Shown here: piece after piece, positions 1-7,235 of the stretch | Position numbering within the stretch: the first letter of the stretch is position 1 | Layout: the number at the start of each line of letters is the position of its first letter | Position numbers and translations under genes: made by a program | Assembly (NCBI GenBank): GCA_944324085.1 | Contig: CALUUX010000079.1 | Coordinates: 1 to 54,735, forward strand | Direction: 5' to 3' | Length of the DNA stretch: 54,735 bases | Origin: an uncultured Mailhella sp. | Lineage (GTDB): Bacteria; Desulfobacterota; Desulfovibrionia; Desulfovibrionales; Desulfovibrionaceae | The notes under the pieces: model-generated | What the model was told of the DNA's origin: nothing | Databases searched by the model: none | Seen by the model: only the letters and a program-made list of their open reading frames with translations

Positions 1-143
1 CCTTTGTATTCACACAGTTTTCTCAGAATTTCCCCTATCGTTCTGCGATACTTTCCGTATATCAGCTTACGCCTGAACTTTGGAGCGAAGACGATGTGAT
101 ACTTGCAGTTCCAACGGGTATGGTTTAAACTTTGGTCATTCAT
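1..143 (-). CDS. tnpA: IS200/IS605-family transposase TnpA, N-terminal fragment at window edge
   Basis: The minus strand from 143 downward encodes 47 residues starting MNDQSLNHTRWNCKYHIVFA and continuing PKFRRKLIYGKYRR before the window ends. The 'YHIVFAPKFRRK' block is the typical N-terminus of IS200/IS605 Y1 (HUH) transposases, which cut and paste single-stranded DNA using hairpins at the element ends. The HUH motif and the catalytic tyrosine lie beyond the window, so intactness cannot be judged. The start is ATG at 143, preceded by AAAGGA at a suitable distance. Full-length relatives are about 140-150 residues. Confidence 0.88.
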   Translation of the reverse strand, partial: MNDQSLNHTRWNCKYHIVFAPKFRRKLIYGKYRRTIGEILRKLCEYK

Positions 144-268
144 TGTTGGGTTCCTTTGTGTATAGATTGCGAGTCGAGACAACTTGTTATCTCACAAAGG
201 AGCCCTCTTTTTAATTTATTTAAAGGCTTCGCCTTTTTGGAACTCCCCGCATAGCGGGGAGTTTTCGA
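144..268 (-). mobile_element. Probable left-end region of the IS200/IS605-type element
   Basis: This stretch lies upstream of tnpA and holds two compact hairpins. One is at 222-236 (AAAGGC / GCCTTT, 3-nt loop). The other is at 241-263, with 10-bp perfect arms AACTCCCCGC / GCGGGGAGTT around ATA. IS200/IS605 elements carry subterminal hairpins recognised by TnpA at their ends, so 241-263 is the best candidate for the left-end hairpin. The outer boundary cannot be fixed without the other end or an empty site. It must lie before the tRNA-Phe terminator at 273-299. The element appears to sit directly behind that terminator. Confidence 0.5.
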
Positions 269-272
269 CCTT

Positions 273-299
273 AAAAAAAGGCTGCGAAATATCGCAGCC
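273..299 (-). terminator. Intrinsic terminator of tRNA-Phe
   Basis: On the minus strand an 8-bp perfect stem GGCTGCGA / TCGCAGCC (280-287 with 292-299) is followed by seven T residues (A-run 273-279 on the plus strand). It lies 12 bases past the 3' end of tRNA-Phe. Confidence 0.9.
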
Positions 300-311
300 C
301 TTGAAATTCGC

Positions 312-387
312 TGGTGCCGAGGGACAGAATCGAACTGCCCACACGGGGATTTTCAGTCCCCTGCTCTACCAACTGAGCTACCTCGGC
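312..387 (-). tRNA. tRNA-Phe (anticodon GAA)
   Basis: A complete 76-nt cloverleaf reads on the minus strand. The acceptor stem is GCCGAGG / CCTCGGC with discriminator A and encoded CCA. The D stem is GCTC/GAGC, the anticodon stem GGGGA/TCCCC with loop CTGAAAA giving GAA, and the T arm GGCAG-TTCGATT-CTGTC. The body matches the usual bacterial tRNA-Phe layout. Confidence 0.97.
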
Positions 388-398
388 ACAACGAAAGA

Positions 399-427
399 AC
401 TATATATTTTCTAAACGCAAATAGCAA
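399..427 (-). promoter_or_regulatory. Sigma-70-type promoter of tRNA-Phe
   Basis: On the minus strand TTGCTA (427-422) and TATAGT (404-399) are separated by exactly 17 bases. The -10 hexamer ends about 12 bases before the tRNA 5' end. The spacing and position fit a stable-RNA promoter. Confidence 0.65.
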
Positions 428-447
428 GTCTTTTTTATTGATCCTCG

Positions 448-1443
448 CTATTCCGTCAGATTGCCTGGCCCTTTAGGAATAGACGCTTCCACGATTCGCA
501 CCTTGTAGTCGCTCGCTTCGGCCGGGGGATTAACAAAGATAACCGTAAACGGCACTTCATTTCCAGGCAGTACGTTGGTGTTGGCTTCCACAATGTCGAG
601 CTTGTTATTGAGCACTTTATCCAGCTCATCCTTATCGAGCAGTTCCAGCTGAAAAGAACTCATGCTGTTGCCGGCAAGCTGCTGCTGTGAAACAAGCTTA
701 TTGCCGTTGGCGTCATACAACTCAGCCTCCAGCTTGATAAATTCCCGGGGAGCGGGAAAATTATTCTTGACCTTGCCTTCGATGATGACAAGATTGCCGG
801 CCTTTTCATTCTTCACCTGATACTGCCGCACATCGCGGAGCTCCAGTTCGCTCACCAGCGAAACAGGATCGGAAGGATCCGCCATATCCCAGCCGAAATA
901 CGGAGCGACAAGCCCCTTCAACCCGTCAAGATAGTGGGTGTTCTGCCACATCCATCCACATCCGGCCGCAAGGGCAACGCATACCAGAAAACTTGTCACG
1001 CGCGGTAGAATGGAACGTTTTTTGCGAGGCATGTCCAGGCCGCCAAAAGACGCCGCACTGTCGCCGTCAAGACGAAGGCCCTGGGATGACCGTTCTTCCG
1101 GCAGAGTATGTCGACCGTCACGGGGCTCGTCCATGGACAGCTCAAGCCCCCCGCCAAGCGAAGCGTTTCGACTTCCGCCAAGAGAAAGTCCGCCTTCATA
1201 GGAGACGGAGGAACGTTTCTCCGGGCTCGCGTCGCCAAGCTCCAGACCGTCGTTGTGCGATCTGTTCCTGCCTTTTGACTCTCCGCCCAAGGTCAGACTC
1301 CCTTCGACTGGAGGTTCCGCCCTTTCCTCCGCAGAAAGCGTAAAGATATGCCGACAGACCGAACAACGAAGTTTGGCTCCGGGCTTCACCTTTTCATCGG
1401 GCAGACGATAAACCGTATTACACTGTGGGCAGGTAACATTCAT
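448..1443 (-). CDS. Zinc-ribbon (MJ0042-type) membrane protein with DUF3426-like C-terminal domain
   Basis: 331-residue protein starting MNVTCPQCNTVYRLPDEKVK. The N-terminus is a zinc ribbon (CPQC near residue 5, CSVC near residue 27) of the MJ0042 type. A low-complexity linker of about 110 residues follows, with repeated short motifs such as GLELG, GLSLGG, GLRLDG and GGLDM. Then come a basic patch (PRKKR), one membrane helix (about 20 residues, SFLVCVALAAGCGWMW) and a globular domain with the 'VIIEGKVKN' strand and PGNEVPF turn typical of DUF3426/FxLYD-like domains. The start at 1443 has TTGGAG upstream. An in-frame ATG at 1497 would overlap the hpt stop as ATGA but adds residues before the zinc ribbon. 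It is last in an operon with hpt and the thioredoxin gene. Function unknown; it resembles zinc-ribbon proteins found in deltaproteobacteria. Confidence 0.85.
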   Translation of the reverse strand: MNVTCPQCNTVYRLPDEKVKPGAKLRCSVCRHIFTLSAEERAEPPVEGSLTLGGESKGRNRSHNDGLELGDASPEKRSSVSYEGGLSLGGSRNASLGGGLELSMDEPRDGRHTLPEERSSQGLRLDGDSAASFGGLDMPRKKRSILPRVTSFLVCVALAAGCGWMWQNTHYLDGLKGLVAPYFGWDMADPSDPVSLVSELELRDVRQYQVKNEKAGNLVIIEGKVKNNFPAPREFIKLEAELYDANGNKLVSQQQLAGNSMSSFQLELLDKDELDKVLNNKLDIVEANTNVLPGNEVPFTVIFVNPPAEASDYKVRIVEASIPKGPGNLTE

Positions 1444-1496
1444 GAAACAATCTCCAACATGATGTATAGCGCATTCGCAACCATACGCCGCTCGCA

Positions 1497-2018
1497 TCAG
1501 CAGTCAAGCAACTCATAAATGGCCGGAAGAGTGCGATATCTTTCGGCGTAGTCCAAGCCGTAGCCTACGATGAATCCCGCAGGGAGGTCGAACCCGACGA
1601 AATCGGAACGAACGGAAAATTCCCGCCGTTCCTTTTTGTCAATAAGCGCGGCAAGTCGAATGGACTTTGCCCCGCGAGACGAAAAATAACGCATGAGGAA
1701 GTCCATGGACCGTCCGGTATCCACAATATCTTCCACAATAAGCACATGGCGTCCTTCCAAGGAAATTTCCACGTCCTTGGTTATTTGCACATGCTCACTG
1801 CTGCTGGCCCTGTCGCCGTAGCTGGCAAGGCGGACAAAATCAATAAGCACGTCCGTTTTCATGGCGCGAACGAGGTCGCTGAAAAAAGGAAAAGCTCCTT
1901 TCAGCACGCATACGGCCACCACGGAGTCATCGCGATAGACGTCGTCAATTTGCGCGGCCAGCTCCTCGACGCGCCGCTGAATGACCGCCGCGCTGAAGAT
2001 TTCTCGCATCCGATTCAT
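1497..2018 (-). CDS. hpt: Hypoxanthine phosphoribosyltransferase
   Basis: Type I phosphoribosyltransferase of the purine salvage pathway, converting hypoxanthine or guanine plus PRPP to IMP or GMP in the cytosol. The PRPP loop is clear (VLIVEDIVDTGRSM), as are the early 'VAVCVLKGAFPFFSDLVRA' block and the C-terminal 'FVGFDLPAGFIVGYGLDYAE' block, which are diagnostic of HPRT. Length (173 residues) is normal. I chose ATG at 2018 because AGGCGG lies about 9 bases upstream. A GTG at 2027 overlaps the preceding stop (GTGA) and is the alternative. The gene sits between the thioredoxin-like gene and the zinc-ribbon gene, probably translationally coupled to both. A related enzyme, gpt, occurs at 38363. 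Confidence 0.93.
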   Translation of the reverse strand: MNRMREIFSAAVIQRRVEELAAQIDDVYRDDSVVAVCVLKGAFPFFSDLVRAMKTDVLIDFVRLASYGDRASSSEHVQITKDVEISLEGRHVLIVEDIVDTGRSMDFLMRYFSSRGAKSIRLAALIDKKERREFSVRSDFVGFDLPAGFIVGYGLDYAERYRTLPAIYELLDC

Positions 2019-2023
2019 GCCTG

Positions 2024-2542
2024 TCACCGCCTGATGAGACTCATGAGAAACTGTTTCATTTCCGGACCGGGAACATAGCCGGCCTCGCTCGCTTCAATAT
2101 GTCCATCCCTGTTGTAGATGACATTGAAGGGAATGGCGTCTATTCTGTACGCGCGCGCCAATTCCTCCCCTCCATAGTAGACGGGATACGCTCCCATCAT
2201 TCCCATGGACTTTACAAAGGAATCGGCTTCACGGATATTCTGATCGATGGCTATGCCTATGATAAGCAGATCTTCGGCAGGAATTTCTTTCCGCATCTGC
2301 ATGAGTTCCGGAATTTCACGACGGCATGGGCCGCAGAACGCCGCAAAAAAATTCACCAGTATAACCTTGCCGTGATTGGCGGCAAGCTCATCCAACAGTT
2401 CGTAGGTGTGCACCTGTTTAAGCTGCGCGCCCTTTTCCTTGCCCCAAGCCGCTCCGGTGGGAAACATCAGCGTCACAGCGACGACCGCGGTCAACAACGC
2501 TCCAGCCATACGACAAAAAAAGCCCAGCGGCTTTTCTTTCAT
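2024..2542 (-). CDS. TlpA/ResA-like periplasmic thioredoxin
   Basis: 172-residue secreted thioredoxin-fold protein. The N-terminus has a signal peptide (basic start, hydrophobic core ALLTAVVAVTLMF, likely cleavage after GAAWG). The active site is FCGPCRRE, a redox CxxC, preceded by VILVNFFAAF, the usual TlpA/AhpC-TSA lead-in. The cis-proline region is AIPFNVIYNRDG. Family members reduce or isomerise cysteines in periplasmic proteins, often for cytochrome c maturation. The start ATG at 2542 has AAGGAG upstream and is the first gene of the three-gene operon ending at 448. No cytochrome maturation genes are adjacent, so the client is unknown. Confidence 0.88.
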   Translation of the reverse strand: MKEKPLGFFCRMAGALLTAVVAVTLMFPTGAAWGKEKGAQLKQVHTYELLDELAANHGKVILVNFFAAFCGPCRREIPELMQMRKEIPAEDLLIIGIAIDQNIREADSFVKSMGMMGAYPVYYGGEELARAYRIDAIPFNVIYNRDGHIEASEAGYVPGPEMKQFLMSLIRR

Positions 2543-2624
2543 AATCGAACTCCTTCCTTTTCCTCAAAACTTATGGACGCGGAAGCTTTCCTCCCACGAA
2601 CTTTTTTAGGTGTACTGAAAATCG

Positions 2625-2653
2625 TTGAAAACGCCAACCTTAAACTATAGGAT
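2625..2653 (+). promoter_or_regulatory. Candidate promoter of rpoH
   Basis: TTGAAA at 2625-2630 and TAGGAT at 2648-2653 are 17 bases apart, with an overlapping TATAGG. They lie 57 bases upstream of the rpoH start. This is only a pattern match; the divergent tlpA-like operon starts at 2542. Confidence 0.4.
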
Positions 2654-2710
2654 ACATTCCGGCAATCACGCTTCCACCCCCGGACGCGCTGCTGAAATGA
2701 GGATGACTCC

Positions 2711-4051
2711 ATGACGAAAATTGCCGATGCCCCCGAAGCCGAATTGCTGACCTCCACAGACGAGAGGAAAAAGCGAGCTTCTGCGCGTGTCAAAAAAAAT
2801 AAGAAATCCCAGAAGGATAGTGATATCATTGATATCACTGCGGAGCCCGTGGCGGAAGTTTCCTCTTCCGAAGCCCCCTCCCAGGGATCAACGGCGGACG
2901 AGTCCGAAAAAAAATCAGGAAAGCGAAGTCGTCGCGACCCGTCTAAGCCCGCGGCCACGCCCGATGAAGGCTCCGAAGAACGTTCTTCCTCGAATGGAAC
3001 GACGGACGAAACAGACGAAGAGGATTCTCCGGAAGTCATGGAAGCCGAACTTGAGCGGGCCCAGGATGGAGAACTCCTTCCAGAAGACACGCCTCTTGAT
3101 GACGCAAACTTTGATGACTTTGACGATCACGGCCGCGTCATTGATCTCGGCAGCAATCTGCCCGCCATCGCGCAAGACAGACTGCCCAGCGTGTCTGTGC
3201 GCGACAATCTCCAGAGCTATCTCCGAGAGGTCAGCAAATTTCCCCTGCTGGAACCGGAAGAAGAAACGGAACTGGCGCGCCGCGTGCGCGATCACGGCGA
3301 CACGGAAGCGGCGTTCCGCATCATCTCCTCGCACCTGCGTCTCGTCGTGCGCATCGCCATGGATTTTCAGCGACGCTGGATGCAAAACGTGCTGGATCTG
3401 ATCCAGGAGGGAAACGTCGGACTGCTTCGGGCCGTCAATAAATTTGATCCCGACAAAGGCATAAAATTTTCCTATTACGCGTCGTTCTGGATTAAAGCCT
3501 ACATTCTCAAGTTCATCATGGACAACTGGCGCATGGTGAAAATAGGAACCACGCAGGCGCAACGCAAACTTTTCTACAATCTAAACCGCGAACGCCAAAA
3601 ACTGCTCCTCCAAGGCTTTGATCCCGACGCCGCCCTCCTTTCGGAACGTCTCGGCGTTACGAAAGATCAGGTTGTGGAAATGGAACAGAGGTTGGACGCT
3701 GGAGACGTATCTCTTGATCTGCCCGTGAGCGACGACAGCGGCAGCGCGTCCCGCATGGACTTTTTGCCCGCGCTCGGTCCGGGCGTCGAGGAAGGCATCG
3801 CTGATTCTGAAGTGTCGCGTCTGGTGCGCGACAGCATTCATGAGCTCATTCCATCCCTTTCCGAAAAGGAAGTCTACATTCTGGAGCACAGACTTCTGAC
3901 CGATGAACCCGCCACGCTCAGGGAAATCGGCGAACGTTACCATGTCACCCGTGAACGCATACGCCAGCTGGAAGCGCGCCTGCTGGAAAAATTGAAAGAA
4001 CATCTCGGGCGCGAGATCAAAGACTTCTCGGAAGAATGGATACAGCCATAG
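2711..4051 (+). CDS. rpoH: RpoH-type sigma factor (sigma-32) with long acidic N-terminal extension
   Basis: 446-residue sigma-70 family protein. Residues about 160-446 hold region 1.2 (NLQSYLREVSKFPLL), region 2 (HLRLVVRIAMDFQRRW, DLIQEGNVGLLRAVNKFDP, FSYYASFWIKAYI), the RpoH-box-like segment QRKLFYNLNRERQKL, and region 4 with 'TLREIGERYHVTRERIRQLE'. Sigma-32 directs transcription of heat-shock chaperone and protease genes. The first ~150 residues are unusual: lysine-rich, then strongly acidic and Ser/Glu/Asp-rich, and probably disordered. Typical RpoH is about 285-300 residues. The start at 2711 has AGGA 8 bases upstream. The next gene starts 22 bases downstream, so the TPR and lipoprotein genes may be co-transcribed. 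Confidence 0.88.
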   Translation: MTKIADAPEAELLTSTDERKKRASARVKKNKKSQKDSDIIDITAEPVAEVSSSEAPSQGSTADESEKKSGKRSRRDPSKPAATPDEGSEERSSSNGTTDETDEEDSPEVMEAELERAQDGELLPEDTPLDDANFDDFDDHGRVIDLGSNLPAIAQDRLPSVSVRDNLQSYLREVSKFPLLEPEEETELARRVRDHGDTEAAFRIISSHLRLVVRIAMDFQRRWMQNVLDLIQEGNVGLLRAVNKFDPDKGIKFSYYASFWIKAYILKFIMDNWRMVKIGTTQAQRKLFYNLNRERQKLLLQGFDPDAALLSERLGVTKDQVVEMEQRLDAGDVSLDLPVSDDSGSASRMDFLPALGPGVEEGIADSEVSRLVRDSIHELIPSLSEKEVYILEHRLLTDEPATLREIGERYHVTRERIRQLEARLLEKLKEHLGREIKDFSEEWIQP

Positions 4052-4073
4052 CTCTTCCGCCCACAGGAAATCC

Positions 4074-5879
4074 ATGTTCAGCCATACCCCATCCCTTCTC
4101 CGAGTCCGGCGCCTTCTTTCCTCTTCCATGCAGACAAAACGACTCATGGTCACTTCGACGCTCGCGCTCATGCTGCTCCCCGCAGGATGCACGGCCACAG
4201 GCAACCGCCCTGCCTCTGGTCAGGAATCTTTCCTCTCTCCCGCCAAACTCACGCCGCAGGCTCCTTCGCATCGCGCCGAGCTCATTTTCGCGCAGTTAAA
4301 ACTTGATAGCGCGTTGGCCCGTAATGACCATGACGGTATTATTGACGCCGTCGATCGCCTGCTCAAATTCGGCACAGGATCCTATCGCCTGCCTTCGTCC
4401 GCGCCGCTTATCGACGCCGCTATCTGGCTGCTGGCGCATGAAAACGAAGAAGAAGCCCTGACGCTGATCAAACAGGCGTCCAAACAGATGCCTGACGATC
4501 TCGCTCTGGTTTCCTTGCAGGCCGATCTGCTGATCCAGCACAACAAGAGAGACGAAGCCATCGCTCTTCTGCGCTCGTTTGCCGCAAACCACCCTTCCGA
4601 CGGTCAGGCGCAGGCGGAGCTCGCCCTTGTGCTTCTGCGCAGCGCGCAAGCCGAAGAAGCCATGAAAGTCTTCCGCCGCATTCCTGAAAAACAGCTCACG
4701 CCGCAGATGCGCTTTGCCTACGCGCAAACACTCAATGTTTCCAATCGTTTTTCCGAGGCCAAACGTCAACTGGAAATTGCCGTCAAGGAAGACCCTGCCT
4801 ACGCCGAAGCCTGGCAGCTTCTTGCCCTGACTCATGAAGAGCTCGGACATAAGGGCGAGGCGGAAAAAATTTATCGAAAATTATTGCAGACTGATCCCGA
4901 CAATCGCAGCGCGCGCTTATTCCTCCTTCGTCTTCTTCTGCAGAACAATCAGATGGACGACGTCGTCACGCTTGTCGCGGAAACGGAGGATCCGCTGCAT
5001 TTTTCCGTCGCGGCCGCGGCCATGCTCATGGACGACAAGCGTCTCGACCAGGCTGAAAAACTCCTGACCCGTCTGGAAAAACAGGAAAACATGCCGGACG
5101 GACTCTACTTCTATCATGCCGCGTTGCTTTATGAGGGGAACAACGAAGCCGACAAGGCTCTCACCTATCTCGATAAGGTGTCCGCGCAAAGCTCGGAGTA
5201 TGACAAGACACTCCGAATGAAAGTGCGGATACTCTACGAGCAAAAGCGTTTTCCCGAAGCTCTGGTAGCCCTTGAAGCCCTGAGGGAACTGCACCCTACG
5301 GACGCGGAACCCCTGCTTCTGGCCTCGGAGCTGCATGCCAGCCTGAAGGACTTCACGGCGGCCTCCAAAGACGTGGAAGAGGCTCTTCGTCTGCATCCCG
5401 ACAATGAAGGAGCCGCCTTCCAGCAGGCCTATCTGCAGGAAATGCAGGGCAACAGAAAAAAGGCCATGGAGCTCATGGAAAAATTCATTGCCCGATATCC
5501 CGACAACGCCTTGGCGCTCAACTACGTTGGTTACAACTTGGCCGACAGCAACCAAGAACTGGACAGAGCCTATAAACTCATTCAACGAGCCGTGGAGCTT
5601 GAACCCGACGCCGACTTCATTCTCGATTCTCTGGCGTGGGTTCATTTCCGTCGCGGAGAACTGGATGAAGCCTGGGAACAAATCCAGAAAGCTCTGAACG
5701 CTTCCGACAAAGACGCGCCTCGAGATCCTGCCATGCTTGAACATTACGGCGATATCGCAGCCGCCAGGGGCGATAACGCCTCTGCTAGAAAAGGCTGGCA
5801 AAGTTCCATGGAACTATTTGAAAAATTTGGATATTCAGAAGACGCCGCCAGAGTGCGGCAAAAGCTGGAAACGCTATGA
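4074..5879 (+). CDS. TPR-repeat lipoprotein
   Basis: 601 residues. The N-terminus carries a lipoprotein signal (LMVTSTLALMLLPAGC), so the mature protein should start at the cysteine near residue 39 and be membrane-anchored. The rest is an alpha-solenoid of tetratricopeptide repeats, visible as recurring 'A..L..LL..P....A...LA.......A' units (for example AEAWQLLALTHEELGHKGEAEKI). ATG at 4074 has AGGA upstream. A later ATG at 4128 would give a shorter signal peptide but has no ribosome-binding site. The gene overlaps the next one by ATGA at 5876, implying coupled translation. TPR proteins scaffold protein complexes; the partner here may be the downstream lipoprotein, but this is not shown. Confidence 0.88.
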   Translation: MFSHTPSLLRVRRLLSSSMQTKRLMVTSTLALMLLPAGCTATGNRPASGQESFLSPAKLTPQAPSHRAELIFAQLKLDSALARNDHDGIIDAVDRLLKFGTGSYRLPSSAPLIDAAIWLLAHENEEEALTLIKQASKQMPDDLALVSLQADLLIQHNKRDEAIALLRSFAANHPSDGQAQAELALVLLRSAQAEEAMKVFRRIPEKQLTPQMRFAYAQTLNVSNRFSEAKRQLEIAVKEDPAYAEAWQLLALTHEELGHKGEAEKIYRKLLQTDPDNRSARLFLLRLLLQNNQMDDVVTLVAETEDPLHFSVAAAAMLMDDKRLDQAEKLLTRLEKQENMPDGLYFYHAALLYEGNNEADKALTYLDKVSAQSSEYDKTLRMKVRILYEQKRFPEALVALEALRELHPTDAEPLLLASELHASLKDFTAASKDVEEALRLHPDNEGAAFQQAYLQEMQGNRKKAMELMEKFIARYPDNALALNYVGYNLADSNQELDRAYKLIQRAVELEPDADFILDSLAWVHFRRGELDEAWEQIQKALNASDKDAPRDPAMLEHYGDIAAARGDNASARKGWQSSMELFEKFGYSEDAARVRQKLETL

Positions 5880-6739
5880 CGAAAACAAAATTTTTCCTCC
5901 CCCTGATCGGTCTTGCCCTTGCTGCCGCGCTGTGCGGCTGCTCGCCTAAGGGAGCCTCCATTGTTCCGGAAAGCGAAGCCGACACGCGCTGGCAGGCCTT
6001 TATTCATCGCTCCTCACGTCCGGCGGCCTACGACGTGCTCTCCGGCAGTTTGCGCTTCGGCCCCACAAACGATACCAGACGCGTCACCTATCTGCTTTGG
6101 TCGTCCGCCATTGAAGCCCCGTCTCTCCTCGATGACCAGGGGCATGAACCGGCCGGTCTCGACGACGCGGACTTTGACGCAAAAGCCCCCGACAACGCCC
6201 GAACCATTCGCCTTGAAGTCAACGCCGGCGTTGGGGCAAACATCGCCAAGGCCGTCTTTGAAAACGGACAGATGCTTCTCGTTCTGCCGAAAGACCAAAA
6301 AGCCTACGCCGGAGCGGAAACGCCGGATACGCTGCGACGCCTGCTCGGACTCCCCCTTCCCATGCGCATGAACCGACTTAACGACTTTCTTGCAGGACGT
6401 TATCTTTCCGCTCTTGACGTCCCCGCTCCGGAGCGATACCTCACCGGAGGTAACGGCAATATTATCTATTGCTATAAAAGCAACGGACGGAACTACGAGC
6501 TGGAGCTGGATCCCAAGGCTTTGCCTGTCCGCTGGAGCGTCGAAGGACGATGGTCGCTGAACATGGCTTATGACGAAAAGGAACTGCCTCGCCGTCTTGA
6601 CGGAACCATGGAAAGCGACGGCACCGAAATGCGCATGGTGTTGCTCGTCAAGGAACGCCGCTCCGCAGGCAGCCTGCCCGAAACCAGCATGCGACTGGAC
6701 GTTCCGGCGAGTTTTGCCGTCTATTCGCTGGATCAATAA
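5876..6739 (+). CDS. Lipoprotein, possibly LolB-like
   Basis: 287-residue lipoprotein. The signal peptide ends in the lipobox AALCGC, and the mature part begins SPKGASIVPES. The body has alternating short beta-strand-like stretches and the segment 'YDVLSGSLRFGPTNDTRRVTYLLW', which could be the beginning of a LolB/LppX-type half-barrel. LolB inserts lipoproteins into the outer membrane. The similarity is weak by eye and rests partly on position, since Desulfovibrio relatives keep a lipoprotein gene between the TPR gene and ispE, as E. coli has lolB-ispE. ispE itself is absent here. Start codon overlaps the TPR stop as ATGA. Lipoprotein status is firm; the LolB assignment is a guess. Confidence 0.7.
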   Translation: MTKTKFFLPLIGLALAAALCGCSPKGASIVPESEADTRWQAFIHRSSRPAAYDVLSGSLRFGPTNDTRRVTYLLWSSAIEAPSLLDDQGHEPAGLDDADFDAKAPDNARTIRLEVNAGVGANIAKAVFENGQMLLVLPKDQKAYAGAETPDTLRRLLGLPLPMRMNRLNDFLAGRYLSALDVPAPERYLTGGNGNIIYCYKSNGRNYELELDPKALPVRWSVEGRWSLNMAYDEKELPRRLDGTMESDGTEMRMVLLVKERRSAGSLPETSMRLDVPASFAVYSLDQ

Positions 6740-6787
6740 CCGGGGGGGCACCCCCCGCACACAGCCACAGTGCCATTGGAGACTGAA

Positions 6788-7219
6788 ATGAGCATTATTT
6801 ACATCGCGTCCGACCATGGGGGATTCAATCTCAAAACGTTCCTTGTGAAATACCTGAAGGAAAAAGGACACGATGTGCATGACCTCGGTCCTTCCGATCC
6901 CGCCAGCTGCGACTATCCGCTCAAAGCTCAGGCCGTGACGGACGCCCTTCTTAAAGATGAAAACGCGTTTGGCGTGCTTGTATGCGGAACGGGCATCGGA
7001 ATGAGCATGGCCGCAAACCGCGTGCCCGGCATTCGCGCCGCGTTGTGCACCAGCGAATTTCACGCCTCGTACGCCCGCGCGCATAACAACGCCAACATCA
7101 TCTGTCTTGGCGAACGCGTTTCCGGCCAGGGCATCGCCGCAAGCATGGTGGACGTGTTCCTGAACACCCCCTTTGAAGGCGGACGTCATCTGCGCCGCAT
7201 CAATCTGTTCAACAAGTAA
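6788..7219 (+). CDS. rpiB: Ribose-5-phosphate isomerase B
   Basis: 143-residue RpiB/LacAB sugar-phosphate isomerase, interconverting ribose 5-phosphate and ribulose 5-phosphate. The N-terminus MSIIYIASDHGGFNLK carries the SDHGG substrate loop. The catalytic cysteine region is VCGTGIGMSMAANR, and the helix HNNANIICLGER is typical. ATG at 6788 has TTGGAG 7 bases upstream; an in-frame ATG at 6770 lacks a site. Located 48 bases after the lipoprotein gene and 16 bases before radA, on the same strand, so a single transcript is likely. Confidence 0.95.
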   Translation: MSIIYIASDHGGFNLKTFLVKYLKEKGHDVHDLGPSDPASCDYPLKAQAVTDALLKDENAFGVLVCGTGIGMSMAANRVPGIRAALCTSEFHASYARAHNNANIICLGERVSGQGIAASMVDVFLNTPFEGGRHLRRINLFNK

Positions 7220-7235
7220 GTCAGTCGAGTAGCTC

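Noticed and set aside
184..414. Small plus-strand frame spanning the IS end and tRNA-Phe
   Set aside because: It runs through a tRNA and its terminator; not a gene.
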